64,000 nucleotides of DNA from Mucilaginibacter sp. KACC 22063 (GTDB taxonomy: Bacteria; Bacteroidota; Bacteroidia; Sphingobacteriales; Sphingobacteriaceae): the NCBI RefSeq assembly GCF_028736115.1, contig NZ_CP117877.1, forward strand, positions 558,001-622,000, read 5' to 3'. This document shows positions 38,137 to 47,046 of the stretch, piece by piece. The position numbers and the translations under genes were made by a program. The notes below the pieces were generated by a model. That model had not been told where the DNA came from and made no database searches. It saw only the letters and a program-made list of their open reading frames with translations. Each line of letters starts with the position of its first letter. Positions within the stretch are counted from its first letter, which is position 1.

Positions 38137-39390
38137 TTATTTAAGGTTGCTTAATGCTTGCCTGATACGTGGTATCATTTCCTGTATATCTTCCAGAGTG
38201 CAGGTGCCAACAGAAGCCCTGAACCAAACTGACGAATCATCCGTACCGAAAGCCGAAAACGGCACTAAGGCTACCTTGGCTTCTTTGATAAGGTAAAAGT
38301 TGATATCAGCTGACGAATTTAAAACCTCACCGGTAGGCGTAGTTTTACCGGCATAGTCAACTTTTACAGTTAAGTAAATAGCACCCATTGGTTCAATGGC
38401 ATCAACGTTAAAGCCTTCTGACTTTAATTGTTGAAAGCCCTGGTAAAGCGTATTTAAGCTGCTTTGTATGCGGTTTTTAAAATTGCCTAAGTATTCATTA
38501 AGCGGCGCTTCATCTTTAATGTATTCTGCAGTGGCAACTTGCTCTGCTTTTGGTGCCCATGCGCCCATGTGGCCAACTATAGAACGCATTTGGCCAATAA
38601 TTTTTGATGGTCCAAATCCCCAGCCTACACGTACGCCCGTTGCGGCAAGGCATTTAGAAATACCGTCGATATAAATGGTGTAATCTTTCAGCTCAGGGTG
38701 AAGGCTAACCGGGTTAACATGCTCTTTATTAAATGTAAGCTGAGAATAGATCTGATCGTACATAATGTACAATGGCTTCTCGCCTGCACCGCGCGATTCA
38801 TTTTCTGCAATTACCAGGTCGCAAATTTCTTCCAGGTCCTTTTTATCGAACATGGTGCCGGTAGGGTTAAGCGGCGAGCATAGTGCCAGCAAGGTAGCGC
38901 CTTTTAAATGCGGGCGCAGATCATCAGCTGTAGGCATAAAATTATGCTCTGCTTTGGTTACTACCTGCACTTCTTCGGCGCCAAGCAAATGACAATAGTG
39001 GTTGTTGTTCCATGACGGTACAGGGTACACTACTTTGTCGCCTTTATCAATCAGTGCTAAGAAAGTAGAGTATATCAATGGGCGGGATCCGCTGGCAATT
39101 AGAATATCACTTGCCGGGTAATCAAGCCCAAAACTTTTTTCTAAAAAAGCAGACACTTCCTGACGCAGAGTGGCAACACCATCAGCCGGCGGATAGTTGG
39201 TCTGGTTATCGTTATAGGCATCAATAATGCCCTGCTTTAGTTCGGCAGGTATTGGATAAATGTTTGCATCAAAATCGCCGATGGTAAGATTGGCAATTTT
39301 TTGGCCTTGTCTTTTTAACTCGTTAATCTCATTGCCGATCTTGATGATCTCAGAACCCTTTAAGGTTTGGGCAAGCAGTGATGTGCTCAT
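38137..39390 (-). CDS. Class I/II pyridoxal-phosphate aminotransferase
   Basis: A 417-residue fold-type I aminotransferase. The PLP Lys is in DGISKCLAATGVRVGW; the substrate and cofactor segments SPLNPTGTMF and ASGSRPLIYS are present. The amino acid substrate cannot be assigned; members include aspartate and kynurenine aminotransferases. It ends at a shared palindromic terminator and precedes the desaturase gene by 22 bases, on the same strand, so the two may be cotranscribed from the desaturase promoter. Confidence 0.9.
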   Translation of the reverse strand: MSTSLLAQTLKGSEIIKIGNEINELKRQGQKIANLTIGDFDANIYPIPAELKQGIIDAYNDNQTNYPPADGVATLRQEVSAFLEKSFGLDYPASDILIASGSRPLIYSTFLALIDKGDKVVYPVPSWNNNHYCHLLGAEEVQVVTKAEHNFMPTADDLRPHLKGATLLALCSPLNPTGTMFDKKDLEEICDLVIAENESRGAGEKPLYIMYDQIYSQLTFNKEHVNPVSLHPELKDYTIYIDGISKCLAATGVRVGWGFGPSKIIGQMRSIVGHMGAWAPKAEQVATAEYIKDEAPLNEYLGNFKNRIQSSLNTLYQGFQQLKSEGFNVDAIEPMGAIYLTVKVDYAGKTTPTGEVLNSSADINFYLIKEAKVALVPFSAFGTDDSSVWFRASVGTCTLEDIQEMIPRIRQALSNLK

Positions 39391-39412
39391 GATGTATTGG
39401 TTATTTAAAGTA

Positions 39413-40150
39413 CTAAGCTAAAGTTGGTTTGCGCAGTTTAATAATGCGTGCCCAGTGCATCACTTTCATCACAGGGTATACAGGGTCAAACTCGAACCAA
39501 CGTGTAGCAAAGTTAGCTTTATTAGGGTGCTTGTGGTGATTATTCTGAAATAATTCGCCAAGCATCAGAAAGTCAAACGGAGTAGTATTTTTTGATTTGT
39601 CGTTGTTGTCAAAGTTAGCATAGCCGTATTTATGACCGCACCAGTTTACAATTGCACCGTGGATAGGGCCCATCATAAAATGAATAGGTAATAGCAGGTA
39701 CATCCACCATTGTGTAGCAAAGGCTACATAAAAGGCAATATAAAGCAAGCCCCATATAATGCGCGATGCAAATGTTGATCCGTAATAATCAAGCAGGTGC
39801 CATTCAGGATAATTGCCTTTGAAACGTGCTTCCGGCTCTTTTAAGCGACGCTCGTGCTCGCGGAAACTTTGTACCGTATGCCACATCATCTGTATCACAT
39901 CCTTAAAGAAGTGTGGTGAATGCGGGTCTTTTTCGGTATCGCTGTAGGCATGGTGCTCACGGTGCATAATTGCATAGGCACGCGGGTTTAGAAATGATGA
40001 TCCCTGGCAAATGAAGGTCATGACGTGGAACGTCCGCTCAAAAAACTTGTTGGTAGTAAACATTTTATGCGACGCGTAGCGGTGCAAAAAGAATGTTTGA
40101 AAGAACAACGACAGGAACCAATGGGCGAGAAAGAATATTAAAATATACAC
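39413..40150 (-). CDS. Membrane fatty acid desaturase
   Basis: A 245-residue acyl-lipid or acyl-CoA desaturase. The three histidine boxes that bind the di-iron centre are HRYASH (H23, H28), HREHHAYSD and QNNHHKHP, in the right order. Four hydrophobic helices flank them. It introduces double bases in fatty acids to keep membranes fluid. A TACCTTTG box lies 34 bases upstream. Confidence 0.92.
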   Translation of the reverse strand: MYILIFFLAHWFLSLFFQTFFLHRYASHKMFTTNKFFERTFHVMTFICQGSSFLNPRAYAIMHREHHAYSDTEKDPHSPHFFKDVIQMMWHTVQSFREHERRLKEPEARFKGNYPEWHLLDYYGSTFASRIIWGLLYIAFYVAFATQWWMYLLLPIHFMMGPIHGAIVNWCGHKYGYANFDNNDKSKNTTPFDFLMLGELFQNNHHKHPNKANFATRWFEFDPVYPVMKVMHWARIIKLRKPTLA

Positions 40151-40184
40151 TTAATTAAAACGTGGTTTTGAATTTATAATTGCG

Positions 40185-40192
40185 CAAAGGTA
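40185..40192 (-). promoter_or_regulatory. -7 promoter box TACCTTTG for the desaturase
   Basis: Exact TAnnTTTG on the minus strand, 34 bases before the ATG at 40150. No clear -33 element is seen. Confidence 0.5.
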
Positions 40193-40261
40193 CGGTTTTA
40201 AAATTTGTACTGCTACGGAGTTGTAAGGTTTGACAATCAATATTATATTATTAAACAGTTA

Positions 40262-40299
40262 ATAAAAAACAAAGCCGGTCACTTATGTAACCGGCTTTG
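40262..40299 (-). terminator. Terminator of the PA2169-type gene
   Basis: 13-bp stem with one mismatch (CAAAGCCGGTCAC / GTAACCGGCTTTG), TTAT loop, running into TTTTTTATT on the minus strand. Confidence 0.85.
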
Positions 40300-40319
40300 C
40301 CATAATCGATTAATTATAA

Positions 40320-40775
40320 TTATTTAGCGCTATCGCGTAATAATTTGATACGGTCATGTGCTGCACGGATATCCTGTGCCTGGCTTGATACGATGGTTGA
40401 AGCCTCACCTGCAAGTTCACCTTCGGTTAAGGCAGTTTCGTATGCTTTTTTAATAGCATCCTCGCCGCGCTCACATTCTGATAATATAGCTGCACGATCA
40501 TTGCCGGTAAATAAAGCTTTTACATCAATCCATGCACGGTGAATTGCGCCGCTTGCTGTGCCGCCTTTTTCGTAATCATGGCCTGTAGCTGCGATAGCTG
40601 CAGTTAATTCCTGCGTATTTTTACGGCTTTGTTGTGCATATTCCTGAAACAGTGATTTTAAATCTGCATCGCCTTCTCCAAGGTCAGCAATTGCTTTTTC
40701 AAAACCCTCAGTACGTGAGTTATTGATCTCTATTAAATCGTTTAATGTTTCTACTGTTTTTTCTAAGGTTTCCAT
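40320..40775 (-). CDS. PA2169-family four-helix-bundle protein (DUF2383)
   Basis: A 151-residue, mostly helical cytoplasmic protein: the family opening METLEKTVETLNDLIEIN, a conserved GFEKAIADL segment and the C-terminal DIRAAHDRIKLLRD. DUF2383 proteins are ferritin-like in fold and often stress-linked; function unproven. A start 21 bases upstream (40796) is possible; METLEK matches family starts better. It has its own terminator. Confidence 0.85.
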   Translation of the reverse strand: METLEKTVETLNDLIEINNSRTEGFEKAIADLGEGDADLKSLFQEYAQQSRKNTQELTAAIAATGHDYEKGGTASGAIHRAWIDVKALFTGNDRAAILSECERGEDAIKKAYETALTEGELAGEASTIVSSQAQDIRAAHDRIKLLRDSAK

Positions 40776-40851
40776 AAGATAGATATTTAAATTCATGTGT
40801 GATTTTACAATACCTATGCCAATAATTAACCAGACTGAACATTATTTATTT

Positions 40852-41862
40852 TTAGGTTAATAAAACGTCGTTTAACAACTTGTATGACAGTAAACGATCC
40901 TCAAAAGATTCTGTGATGGTAACTAAAACTATTTCATCCACATCATAATCCGCAGCAAGCTGTTCTATTTTTGCTTTCATCTGTTCAGGATTACCTGCAA
41001 TTACTCTTTTCCTGTTGTAACGCACACGTTCTTGCTCAACCAGATTATAGGTCACCTCCTTAATGTCATCATAAGAAACAGGGACCAATCCCATGCCCTT
41101 TTCCAGGCTTAAAAAGCGATAGTCCATCAATGCCTGATGCTGATGGATCTTTTCTTCATCTTCAGAGCAAAACGCAAAAATAGCCATGTTAACAAGTGGC
41201 TGTTTAAGATCTTCTGAGGGCTTAAACCTTTCCCTGTAAACTTTTACAGCCTCAGGGCCGCCATAAGGATTAATAAAATGCGCAAAGGAAAAGCCCATGC
41301 CAAAGTGTGCAGCAAATATTCCGCTTTGGCCGCTGCTGCTTAATAGCCACATATGCGGTACAGTTTTCACCATCGGGATAGCTTTCACTTTTTCATTAAT
41401 GGTGCCCGGCTCGTTACTATCATGAAAATAGTTTTGCAGATCATATAACTGCTCCACAAAATCTTTTTCGCTAAACTTGTTCGCTGGGTTAAGAACCGAA
41501 GCAGTTAAGCGGTCAGTACCAGGCGCACGGCCCATACCTAAGTCAATACGGCCGGGGGCCAGGGCTTCCAACATCCTGAAATTCTCAGCAACCTTTAATG
41601 CACTATGATTAGGCATCATTACGCCGCCTGACCCTATACGTATATTCTTGGTTTGCGCTGCCAGATTACCCAAAAGCACCTCGGGTGTAGAGCCTGCAAG
41701 GCTGCTGGTGTTATGATGTTCAGCCACCCAATAGCGGTGATAGCCTAACTCGTCGGTATATTTTGCTAATGCAATGGTTTCCTGTACAGCCTGCTCGGCG
41801 CTTACGCCTTTTCGCACAGGCGACTGATCCAGTACACTCAGTTTTAATTTTTTAGTTTCCAT
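40852..41862 (-). CDS. LLM-class flavin-dependent oxidoreductase
   Basis: A 336-residue luciferase-like TIM-barrel oxidoreductase that uses FMN or F420-like flavin. Features: YHRYWVAEHHNT near the flavin site, RIDLGMGRAPGTDRLT and MWLLSSSGQSGIFAAHFG. It resembles the MsnO8/YhbW-type group with unknown substrate. A TACTTTTG box lies 13 bases upstream. Confidence 0.9.
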   Translation of the reverse strand: METKKLKLSVLDQSPVRKGVSAEQAVQETIALAKYTDELGYHRYWVAEHHNTSSLAGSTPEVLLGNLAAQTKNIRIGSGGVMMPNHSALKVAENFRMLEALAPGRIDLGMGRAPGTDRLTASVLNPANKFSEKDFVEQLYDLQNYFHDSNEPGTINEKVKAIPMVKTVPHMWLLSSSGQSGIFAAHFGMGFSFAHFINPYGGPEAVKVYRERFKPSEDLKQPLVNMAIFAFCSEDEEKIHQHQALMDYRFLSLEKGMGLVPVSYDDIKEVTYNLVEQERVRYNRKRVIAGNPEQMKAKIEQLAADYDVDEIVLVTITESFEDRLLSYKLLNDVLLT

Positions 41863-41875
41863 ATGTTTTGTTAAG

Positions 41876-41883
41876 CAAAAGTA
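41876..41883 (-). promoter_or_regulatory. -7 promoter box TACTTTTG for the LLM oxidoreductase
   Basis: Exact TAnnTTTG on the minus strand, 13 bases before the ATG at 41862. Confidence 0.5.
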
Positions 41884-42024
41884 CAGTAATGCTATCGGCG
41901 TAGTTAATTATAGCCTGTTTTATGGCACAGGGCTTACAAAGAAGTATTACCTGCTTCTTTTAATAGTTAAAACTATTGAAAACGGTAGCTGTTGAATTTA
42001 ATAATTACTATAAATATTTAACTT

Positions 42025-42600
42025 ATGAAAAATTTAAGTGTATGTGCAATTGCTTTAGGCATGTTTGCCTTGCAGGCTTGCAACAACGGTGCAAAAAACG
42101 ATAGTACGGCTAATGCCGATAGTGCAAATAACGCTAAGGATACCTCAACTACTTCAAGGCTGGCGGTTAATACCGACGACTCTAACTTTGCTGTTGAAGC
42201 AGCAAGCGGTGGTTTAGCTGAAGTAGAATTAGGTAAGCTGGCGCAGACAAAAGCAACCAACGCACAGGTAAAAGAATTTGGTACCATGATGGTGGATGAT
42301 CACACTGCGGCAAATAACGAGCTGATGGAACTGGCAAAACTGAAGAACATATCATTACCAAGCGTTCCGGGTGAAGATGAGCAAAAAGTGAAAGACGACC
42401 TTGTACAGAAATCAGGAAAAGATTTTGACAAGGCTTATGTTGATGCCATGATCGATGATCATAAAAAGGACATCAAATTATTTAGTGATGAGATGAAAAG
42501 TGCGAAAGATCCTGATATCAAAGCCTTTGCTTCTAAAACACTACCGGTATTGCAAAAGCACCTGGATCACATTCAAAAAATTCACGATAGTATGAAGTAA
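42025..42600 (+). CDS. DUF4142 lipoprotein
   Basis: A 191-residue lipoprotein (lipobox LQAC) with a helical DUF4142 domain: KLAQTKATNAQVKEFGTMMV, DHTAANNELMELA, DAMIDDHKKDIKLF. The fold is ferritin-like; members often appear in stress responses, but the function is not known. Divergent from the LLM oxidoreductase gene. Confidence 0.9.
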   Translation: MKNLSVCAIALGMFALQACNNGAKNDSTANADSANNAKDTSTTSRLAVNTDDSNFAVEAASGGLAEVELGKLAQTKATNAQVKEFGTMMVDDHTAANNELMELAKLKNISLPSVPGEDEQKVKDDLVQKSGKDFDKAYVDAMIDDHKKDIKLFSDEMKSAKDPDIKAFASKTLPVLQKHLDHIQKIHDSMK

Positions 42601-42640
42601 TTTGTTAATTTGTCGGTTAGCTGATTTGTTATTTAAAGTA

Positions 42641-42661
42641 GCAGATTAGCGTCAAATCTGC
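42641..42661. repeat. Inverted repeat GCAGATT-N7-AATCTGC
   Basis: Perfect 7-bp arms, 13 bases before the oxidoreductase ATG. It could be an operator or a weak hairpin; no T-tract follows. Confidence 0.4.
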
Positions 42662-42674
42662 AAAATTGATACCT

Positions 42675-43691
42675 ATGAGTGATACCATAACCGCCGGGCT
42701 TTTAGCCTACGGCATGTCCGGAAGAATATTTCATGCTCCCTTCCTTAGTACTAATCCACATTTTAAATTGAAGGCCGTTGTTGAACGCCACGAAAAAAAG
42801 GCGGCGCAGCGCTATCCTGATATTGTAAGCTATAACCATAGTTTCGAATTGCTGAATGATCCGGAGATTGAACTGGTGGTTATCAATACGCCTAACCATA
42901 CTCATTATCAATTAACCAAAGAAGCCCTGGAAGCCGGCAAGCATGTCCTGCTGGAAAAGCCTGCTGCACCAACAGCCGAGCAGGTAAAGGCATTATTTGA
43001 TTTAAGTAGGGAAACCGGCAAAAAGCTGATGATCTATCAAAATCGCCGTTATGATAGCGGGTTCAGGTCGGTACGCGAAATAATTGAAAGCGGCCGCCTT
43101 GGTGAGTTGATAGAAGTACATTTCAGGTATGACCGTTACCGACTGCCCATTGGCCAGAAGGTATTTAAAGAAAGCAGCGGTTATGTAGCAAATGGGCTTA
43201 CTTATGATTTAGGGCCGCATTTGCTTGACCAGGCAATAGCCTTATTTGGCAAACCTTTAAGCTTTAATAAGGTGACCTCTACCCATAGGCCAAACTCGCA
43301 GGTGGATGATTACTTTAGTTACCAGCTAAATTATCCTAACGGATTAAATGTGTTTCTAACGGCAAGTCTGCTTGTTGCGGAGCCATCACCGGCATATATT
43401 GTACACGGAACAGTAGGTAGTTATATCAAAGGTCAGCACGATACGCAGGAAAAACAGTTAGACAGCGGCATGCTGCCAACAGATGAAAATTATGGCGTTG
43501 AAGCAGCAGGCAGCGAAGGTAAACTGGTAATAATGGGTGTGGATAATCAGAAAGAAATCAGCTATGTGCCTTCTTTAAAAGGTAATTATAATGATATATT
43601 TGATGCAGCCTACAACACCATAAGGCATGATGCGTTATTCCCAATAACCGAAGAGCAGATTGCCTGGCAAATGGAAATGCTGGAGGCCTGA
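42675..43691 (+). CDS. Gfo/Idh/MocA-family oxidoreductase
   Basis: A 338-residue NAD(P)-dependent dehydrogenase. It has a Rossmann N-terminus (GLLAYGMSGRIFHAPF), the motif LLEKPAAPTAEQV and YDLGPHLLDQAIALFG, which holds the conserved catalytic Asp/His. The start is set at the ATG at 42675; an in-frame TTG nine bases earlier is less likely. The substrate is unknown. It is followed 16 bases later by a thioredoxin-fold lipoprotein gene. Confidence 0.9.
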   Translation: MSDTITAGLLAYGMSGRIFHAPFLSTNPHFKLKAVVERHEKKAAQRYPDIVSYNHSFELLNDPEIELVVINTPNHTHYQLTKEALEAGKHVLLEKPAAPTAEQVKALFDLSRETGKKLMIYQNRRYDSGFRSVREIIESGRLGELIEVHFRYDRYRLPIGQKVFKESSGYVANGLTYDLGPHLLDQAIALFGKPLSFNKVTSTHRPNSQVDDYFSYQLNYPNGLNVFLTASLLVAEPSPAYIVHGTVGSYIKGQHDTQEKQLDSGMLPTDENYGVEAAGSEGKLVIMGVDNQKEISYVPSLKGNYNDIFDAAYNTIRHDALFPITEEQIAWQMEMLEA

Positions 43692-43707
43692 TATTATGAT
43701 TGACCGA

Positions 43708-44190
43708 ATGAAAAAACTACTTAGCTTATTTGTACTGGTGATATTGGCCAGTTGTATCCGTGCGCAGGATAAAGGTATTGAGAACCTGCCCATGTACCAT
43801 ATTGTGAACCAGGATAGCGTTAAGATGACATCATCCAACTTGAAAAAGAACAAGCCGGTGATGATCATTTATTTTTCGCCAGACTGCGGCCACTGCCAAC
43901 ACCTGATGTATGAAATGAAACCGAAGCTTAATAAAATAAGCAACGTTCAGATTGTAATGATCACTTTTACACCTTATGTAATGGTAAAGGATTTTTATAA
44001 AAGTTTTGGCTTAAAGGCTTATCCAAATATTACTGTAGGTACAGAAGGTTACACTTACGAAATGCAGCAATATTTCCATGTGAAAACAACGCCATTTATT
44101 GCGATATACAATAAGAGCGGTCACCTGGTTAAGGCTTACGAAAAAGTGCCGGATATTGACGACCTGATAGCCGCAGCACAAAAGGCATAA
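43708..44190 (+). CDS. Thioredoxin-fold lipoprotein
   Basis: A 160-residue lipoprotein (lipobox LASC) with a thioredoxin-like fold and redox motif CGHC in SPDCGHCQH, plus the cis-Pro region VKTTPFIAIY. It probably acts in disulfide or redox exchange in the periplasm. An alternative start at 43696 adds four residues. It ends at a palindromic terminator shared with the convergent TlpA-like gene. Confidence 0.88.
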   Translation: MKKLLSLFVLVILASCIRAQDKGIENLPMYHIVNQDSVKMTSSNLKKNKPVMIIYFSPDCGHCQHLMYEMKPKLNKISNVQIVMITFTPYVMVKDFYKSFGLKAYPNITVGTEGYTYEMQQYFHVKTTPFIAIYNKSGHLVKAYEKVPDIDDLIAAAQKA

Positions 44191-44226
44191 ACAAAAGGGG
44201 CCTTGCAATTTGCAAGGCCCCTTTTG
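44191..44226. terminator. Perfect 36-bp palindromic bidirectional terminator
   Basis: ACAAAAGGGGCCTTGCAA at 44191-44208 followed directly by its exact complement at 44209-44226, in the gap between convergent genes. The architecture (ACAAAA ... TTTTGT ends, no loop) matches the element at 38101. Confidence 0.9.
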
Positions 44227-44246
44227 TTATATCACGTTTTAATAGA

Positions 44247-45452
44247 TTACTTTTCAGCTAACAGATCATCAGTTATTTTCTCAAACTGATTTACAAACTC
44301 TGTATAATGTTCGCCTGTGCCGGGGCCGCTAAAGCCGGTATATATCTTGCGTACATTGCCTTTCTTGTCAATAATTAATGTGGTAGGGAACGAGAAAAAG
44401 TTAGCGATTGCTGGCAGGCTTTTAGAAACTTCAGCAGGTTTGCTTGAATATCCCGTTACCAGTATCGGATAAGGAATGTTAAAGTGTTCTTTCTCTTTTA
44501 GTAACGATGCTTTTGATTTATTAAAATCTGTGGTACGCTCATAAGCCAGATCAACTACCTCAACACCTTTTGGATGGTATTTTTTATAATACTGCACCAG
44601 GTAAGCGGTTTGGTCCATACAGTTAGGACACCATGATCCCATTATTTCAATAATCACCACTTTGTTTTTAAAGCGGCTGTCACTTAGCGATATCTTTTTG
44701 CCGTTAAGATCAGGAAATGAAAAATCCAGCTTTTCGTAACCTGGCTTTAAGGCGGTAAGTGTATACGCATCTGGCAGTTTTGCATTCTCGTCTTTTACAG
44801 CATGCCACGGTGTACGGCCGAATAGACCATCGGTTAAAGTATGGTCATCCTTTAATGTGGCAGTAAATAAAAAGGCGTGCCCACCATCAAAGCACGATAG
44901 GTAAAGTTTGTCGCCATCAACTGTGCCTTCTAAAAAGCGGTAATCGCCGGTGGTAGTTAAAAACGTACCTGTAACCTTTGCTCCCGTTTGTTTAAATTCT
45001 GCAACAGTAGTGTCGGGGTGATCAATACCTATAATGGCAGACCATCTTCCACCAACATTATATTTAGGAGCTTCAGTTGCTTTAAAACGATAGCTCACAC
45101 CCGGTTCAGCAGTAAACGGAGTAGCAGCATCGCGTTCGCCAAGGTGCTTGATCCAGCTACCTTTTAAGCCTTTGCCTTCAAACGCCAGCTTAAACTCAGA
45201 ATCAAAAAGCGGCATTTGTATAAACACCGAGTCGCCTTTAACTTTTACATCGTTTACCTTAAAGTGCTCGTTGCCGTTTATAATGGCAATTTGCTTGTGC
45301 CCTGCGGTATCCTTAACGGTAAAGTTAAAGGGCAACTCGTTATTTCCCTGGTGCAATACACCACGCCACATGCCATTGCTCAATTTATTTTGTGCAAAGC
45401 TATGGCCGGTTATAAGCAACCCGGTAAGTAGTATTAAGCTTTTAAATTTCAT
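44247..45452 (-). CDS. TlpA-family thiol-disulfide reductase
   Basis: A 401-residue exported protein (signal peptide MKFKSLILLTGLLITGHSFA). The N-terminal ~220 residues are a beta-rich domain of unknown type; the C-terminal ~150 are a TlpA/ResA thioredoxin with redox motif CPNC in GSWCPNCMDQ and cis-Pro region FFSFPTTLIIDKKG. Such proteins reduce disulfides outside the membrane. A TACCTTTG promoter box lies 25 bases upstream. Confidence 0.88.
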   Translation of the reverse strand: MKFKSLILLTGLLITGHSFAQNKLSNGMWRGVLHQGNNELPFNFTVKDTAGHKQIAIINGNEHFKVNDVKVKGDSVFIQMPLFDSEFKLAFEGKGLKGSWIKHLGERDAATPFTAEPGVSYRFKATEAPKYNVGGRWSAIIGIDHPDTTVAEFKQTGAKVTGTFLTTTGDYRFLEGTVDGDKLYLSCFDGGHAFLFTATLKDDHTLTDGLFGRTPWHAVKDENAKLPDAYTLTALKPGYEKLDFSFPDLNGKKISLSDSRFKNKVVIIEIMGSWCPNCMDQTAYLVQYYKKYHPKGVEVVDLAYERTTDFNKSKASLLKEKEHFNIPYPILVTGYSSKPAEVSKSLPAIANFFSFPTTLIIDKKGNVRKIYTGFSGPGTGEHYTEFVNQFEKITDDLLAEK

Positions 45453-45490
45453 AGCCTACTAAATTAGTCGTTTTTAACAAAGGTAGGCTA
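45452..45490 (-). promoter_or_regulatory. Promoter and inverted repeat for the TlpA-like gene
   Basis: The minus strand reads TACCTTTG at 45485-45478. Eight-base arms TAGCCTAC (45452-45459) and GTAGGCTA (45483-45490) lie at the start codon and the -7 box. They could be an operator. Confidence 0.45.
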
Positions 45491-45501
45491 TGGTAACAGT
45501 A

Positions 45502-46641
45502 TTATTTCAGAATATCGCGCGAAATTACAATGCGTTGAATTTCCGAAGTGCCTTCATATATCTGTGTGATCTTGGCATCGCGCATCATTCGCTCTACATG
45601 AAATTCTTTCACAAAACCATAACCGCCGTGTATCTGTACAGCCTCGGTAGCAACCTTCATCGCAGTTTCTGATGCAAACACCTTCGCCATTGCAGCGGCG
45701 GTTCCATACGGCTGATGATGGTCTTTAAGCCATGCGGCGCGCAGGCATAGCAGGCGTGCGGCCTCAATTTCGGTGGCCATATCGGCGAGTTTAAATTGAA
45801 TGGCCTGATGTTCGGCTATCGGTTTGCCAAATGTTTTACGCTCTTTCGAATATTGCAAAGCCAGTTCATAGGCGCCCGCAGCAATACCTAAAGCTTGTGC
45901 AGCAATACCTATGCGGCCACCTTCAAGCGTTTTCATCGCGAAGCTGAAGCCAAAGCCATCCTCGCCAATGCGGTTCTCTTTAGGCACTTTAACATCGCTG
46001 AACATTAATGAATGGGTGTCTGATCCGCGGATGCCCATTTTATTTTCTTTTGGGCCTACTGTAAAACCGGGCATGCCTTTTTCAACAATAAAAGCATTGA
46101 TACCCTTATGCTCTTTAGCAGTATCTGTTTGGGCAATTACAATATAGGTAGAAGCAGAACCGCCGTTTGTGATCCAGTTCTTGGTGCCATTAAGCAGGTA
46201 ATGGTCGCCCATGTCAATGGCGGTAGTATGTTGCGATGTCGCGTCAGAACCGGCTTCTGGCTCAGATAAACAGAATGCGCCGATCTTTTCGCCTTTGGCT
46301 AAAGGCACAAGATATTTTTCTTTCTGTTGTTCCGTTCCATATTGCTCAAGTCCGTAGCATACTAATGAATTATTTACCGAAACAACTACAGAGGCAGAGG
46401 CATCAACTTTCGATAGCTCTTCCATTGCCAGTACATAAGATATCGCATCCATGCCGCCGCCGCCGTACTGCAGAGATACCATCATGCCTAAGAAGCCAAG
46501 TTCGCCTAACTGCTTTATTTCTTCTGCCGGAAATTTTTGGTGTTCGTCGCGTTCTATTACGCCTGGCTTTAACACGTTCTGGGCAAAGTCGCGTGCAGCC
46601 TGGCGTATCATTAATTGTTCTTCGGTAAATTCAAAGTTCAT
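45502..46641 (-). CDS. Acyl-CoA dehydrogenase (short-chain type)
   Basis: A 379-residue flavoprotein that performs the first step of fatty acid beta-oxidation. It has the FAD/acyl-CoA signature FCLSEPEAGSDATSQ and WITNGG; the catalytic Glu is in QIYEGTSEIQR, the position used by short-chain and butyryl-CoA types. Length and sequence favour a butyryl-CoA-like dehydrogenase. A TATATTTG box and a palindromic operator lie just upstream. Confidence 0.94.
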   Translation of the reverse strand: MNFEFTEEQLMIRQAARDFAQNVLKPGVIERDEHQKFPAEEIKQLGELGFLGMMVSLQYGGGGMDAISYVLAMEELSKVDASASVVVSVNNSLVCYGLEQYGTEQQKEKYLVPLAKGEKIGAFCLSEPEAGSDATSQHTTAIDMGDHYLLNGTKNWITNGGSASTYIVIAQTDTAKEHKGINAFIVEKGMPGFTVGPKENKMGIRGSDTHSLMFSDVKVPKENRIGEDGFGFSFAMKTLEGGRIGIAAQALGIAAGAYELALQYSKERKTFGKPIAEHQAIQFKLADMATEIEAARLLCLRAAWLKDHHQPYGTAAAMAKVFASETAMKVATEAVQIHGGYGFVKEFHVERMMRDAKITQIYEGTSEIQRIVISRDILK

Positions 46642-46658
46642 AATTGGTTGTGTTTAGC

Positions 46659-46666
46659 CAAATATA
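46659..46666 (-). promoter_or_regulatory. -7 promoter box TATATTTG for acyl-CoA dehydrogenase
   Basis: Exact TAnnTTTG on the minus strand, 17 bases before the ATG at 46641. The palindrome at 46668-46685 lies directly upstream, over the spacer. Confidence 0.55.
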
Positions 46667-46667
46667 A

Positions 46668-46685
46668 TACTATGCTTGCATAGTA
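46668..46685. promoter_or_regulatory. Operator-like palindrome upstream of acyl-CoA dehydrogenase
   Basis: TACTATGC-TT-GCATAGTA: perfect 8-bp arms, 18 bp in all, placed between the -7 and -33 positions. This geometry fits a repressor site, for example TetR- or MarR-family; the regulator is not in the window as far as I can tell. Confidence 0.55.
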
Positions 46686-46689
46686 AAAA

Positions 46690-46872
46690 TGTATAAACAA
46701 AAAAAGAGAGCTTTTGCAAGCTCCCTTTCCCCTAATTAATTTAAACTATTGATTAAACCCAAAACAAAGAACAAAAAACCTCAGCTTGGGCGTCTGAGAA
46801 TTCAAAAACAAAGTTTTTTATAGGTAGATGTTGTTTTTATGTTATTCACAGATAAATGCAGAGTCGTGAAGA
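46690..46872 (-). ncRNA. Candidate small RNA (or long leader) in a 405-bp gene-free gap
   Basis: Between the acyl-CoA dehydrogenase and the HTH gene the minus strand shows a TACATTTG box (46886 to 46879) and, downstream on that strand, two hairpins each followed by T residues: CTCAG...CTGAG then TTTTTTG near 46775, and GAGCTT-GCAA-type stem at 46708-46723 then TTTTTTT. No reading frame of note is seen. This could be a small RNA of about 100-180 bases or a leader with attenuators for the dehydrogenase. Confidence 0.28.
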
Positions 46873-46878
46873 GTATTA

Positions 46879-46886
46879 CAAATGTA
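46879..46886 (-). promoter_or_regulatory. -7 box TACATTTG for the candidate small RNA
   Basis: Exact TAnnTTTG on the minus strand with a weak TTGT about 15 bases upstream. Confidence 0.35.
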
Positions 46887-47046
46887 AAGCCACAATTTTA
46901 ACAAGCTACTTACTTATACGTCATAATTTGTTATGTTTGTGAACTAACTGGCCTTCCTTAAATTTTCTTTATCAGAAATAGTAACTTATTAAGCGCTACG
47001 TTAATAAGTATTACCAAAGTTTTACATCTTCATTTATCTATAAAAT

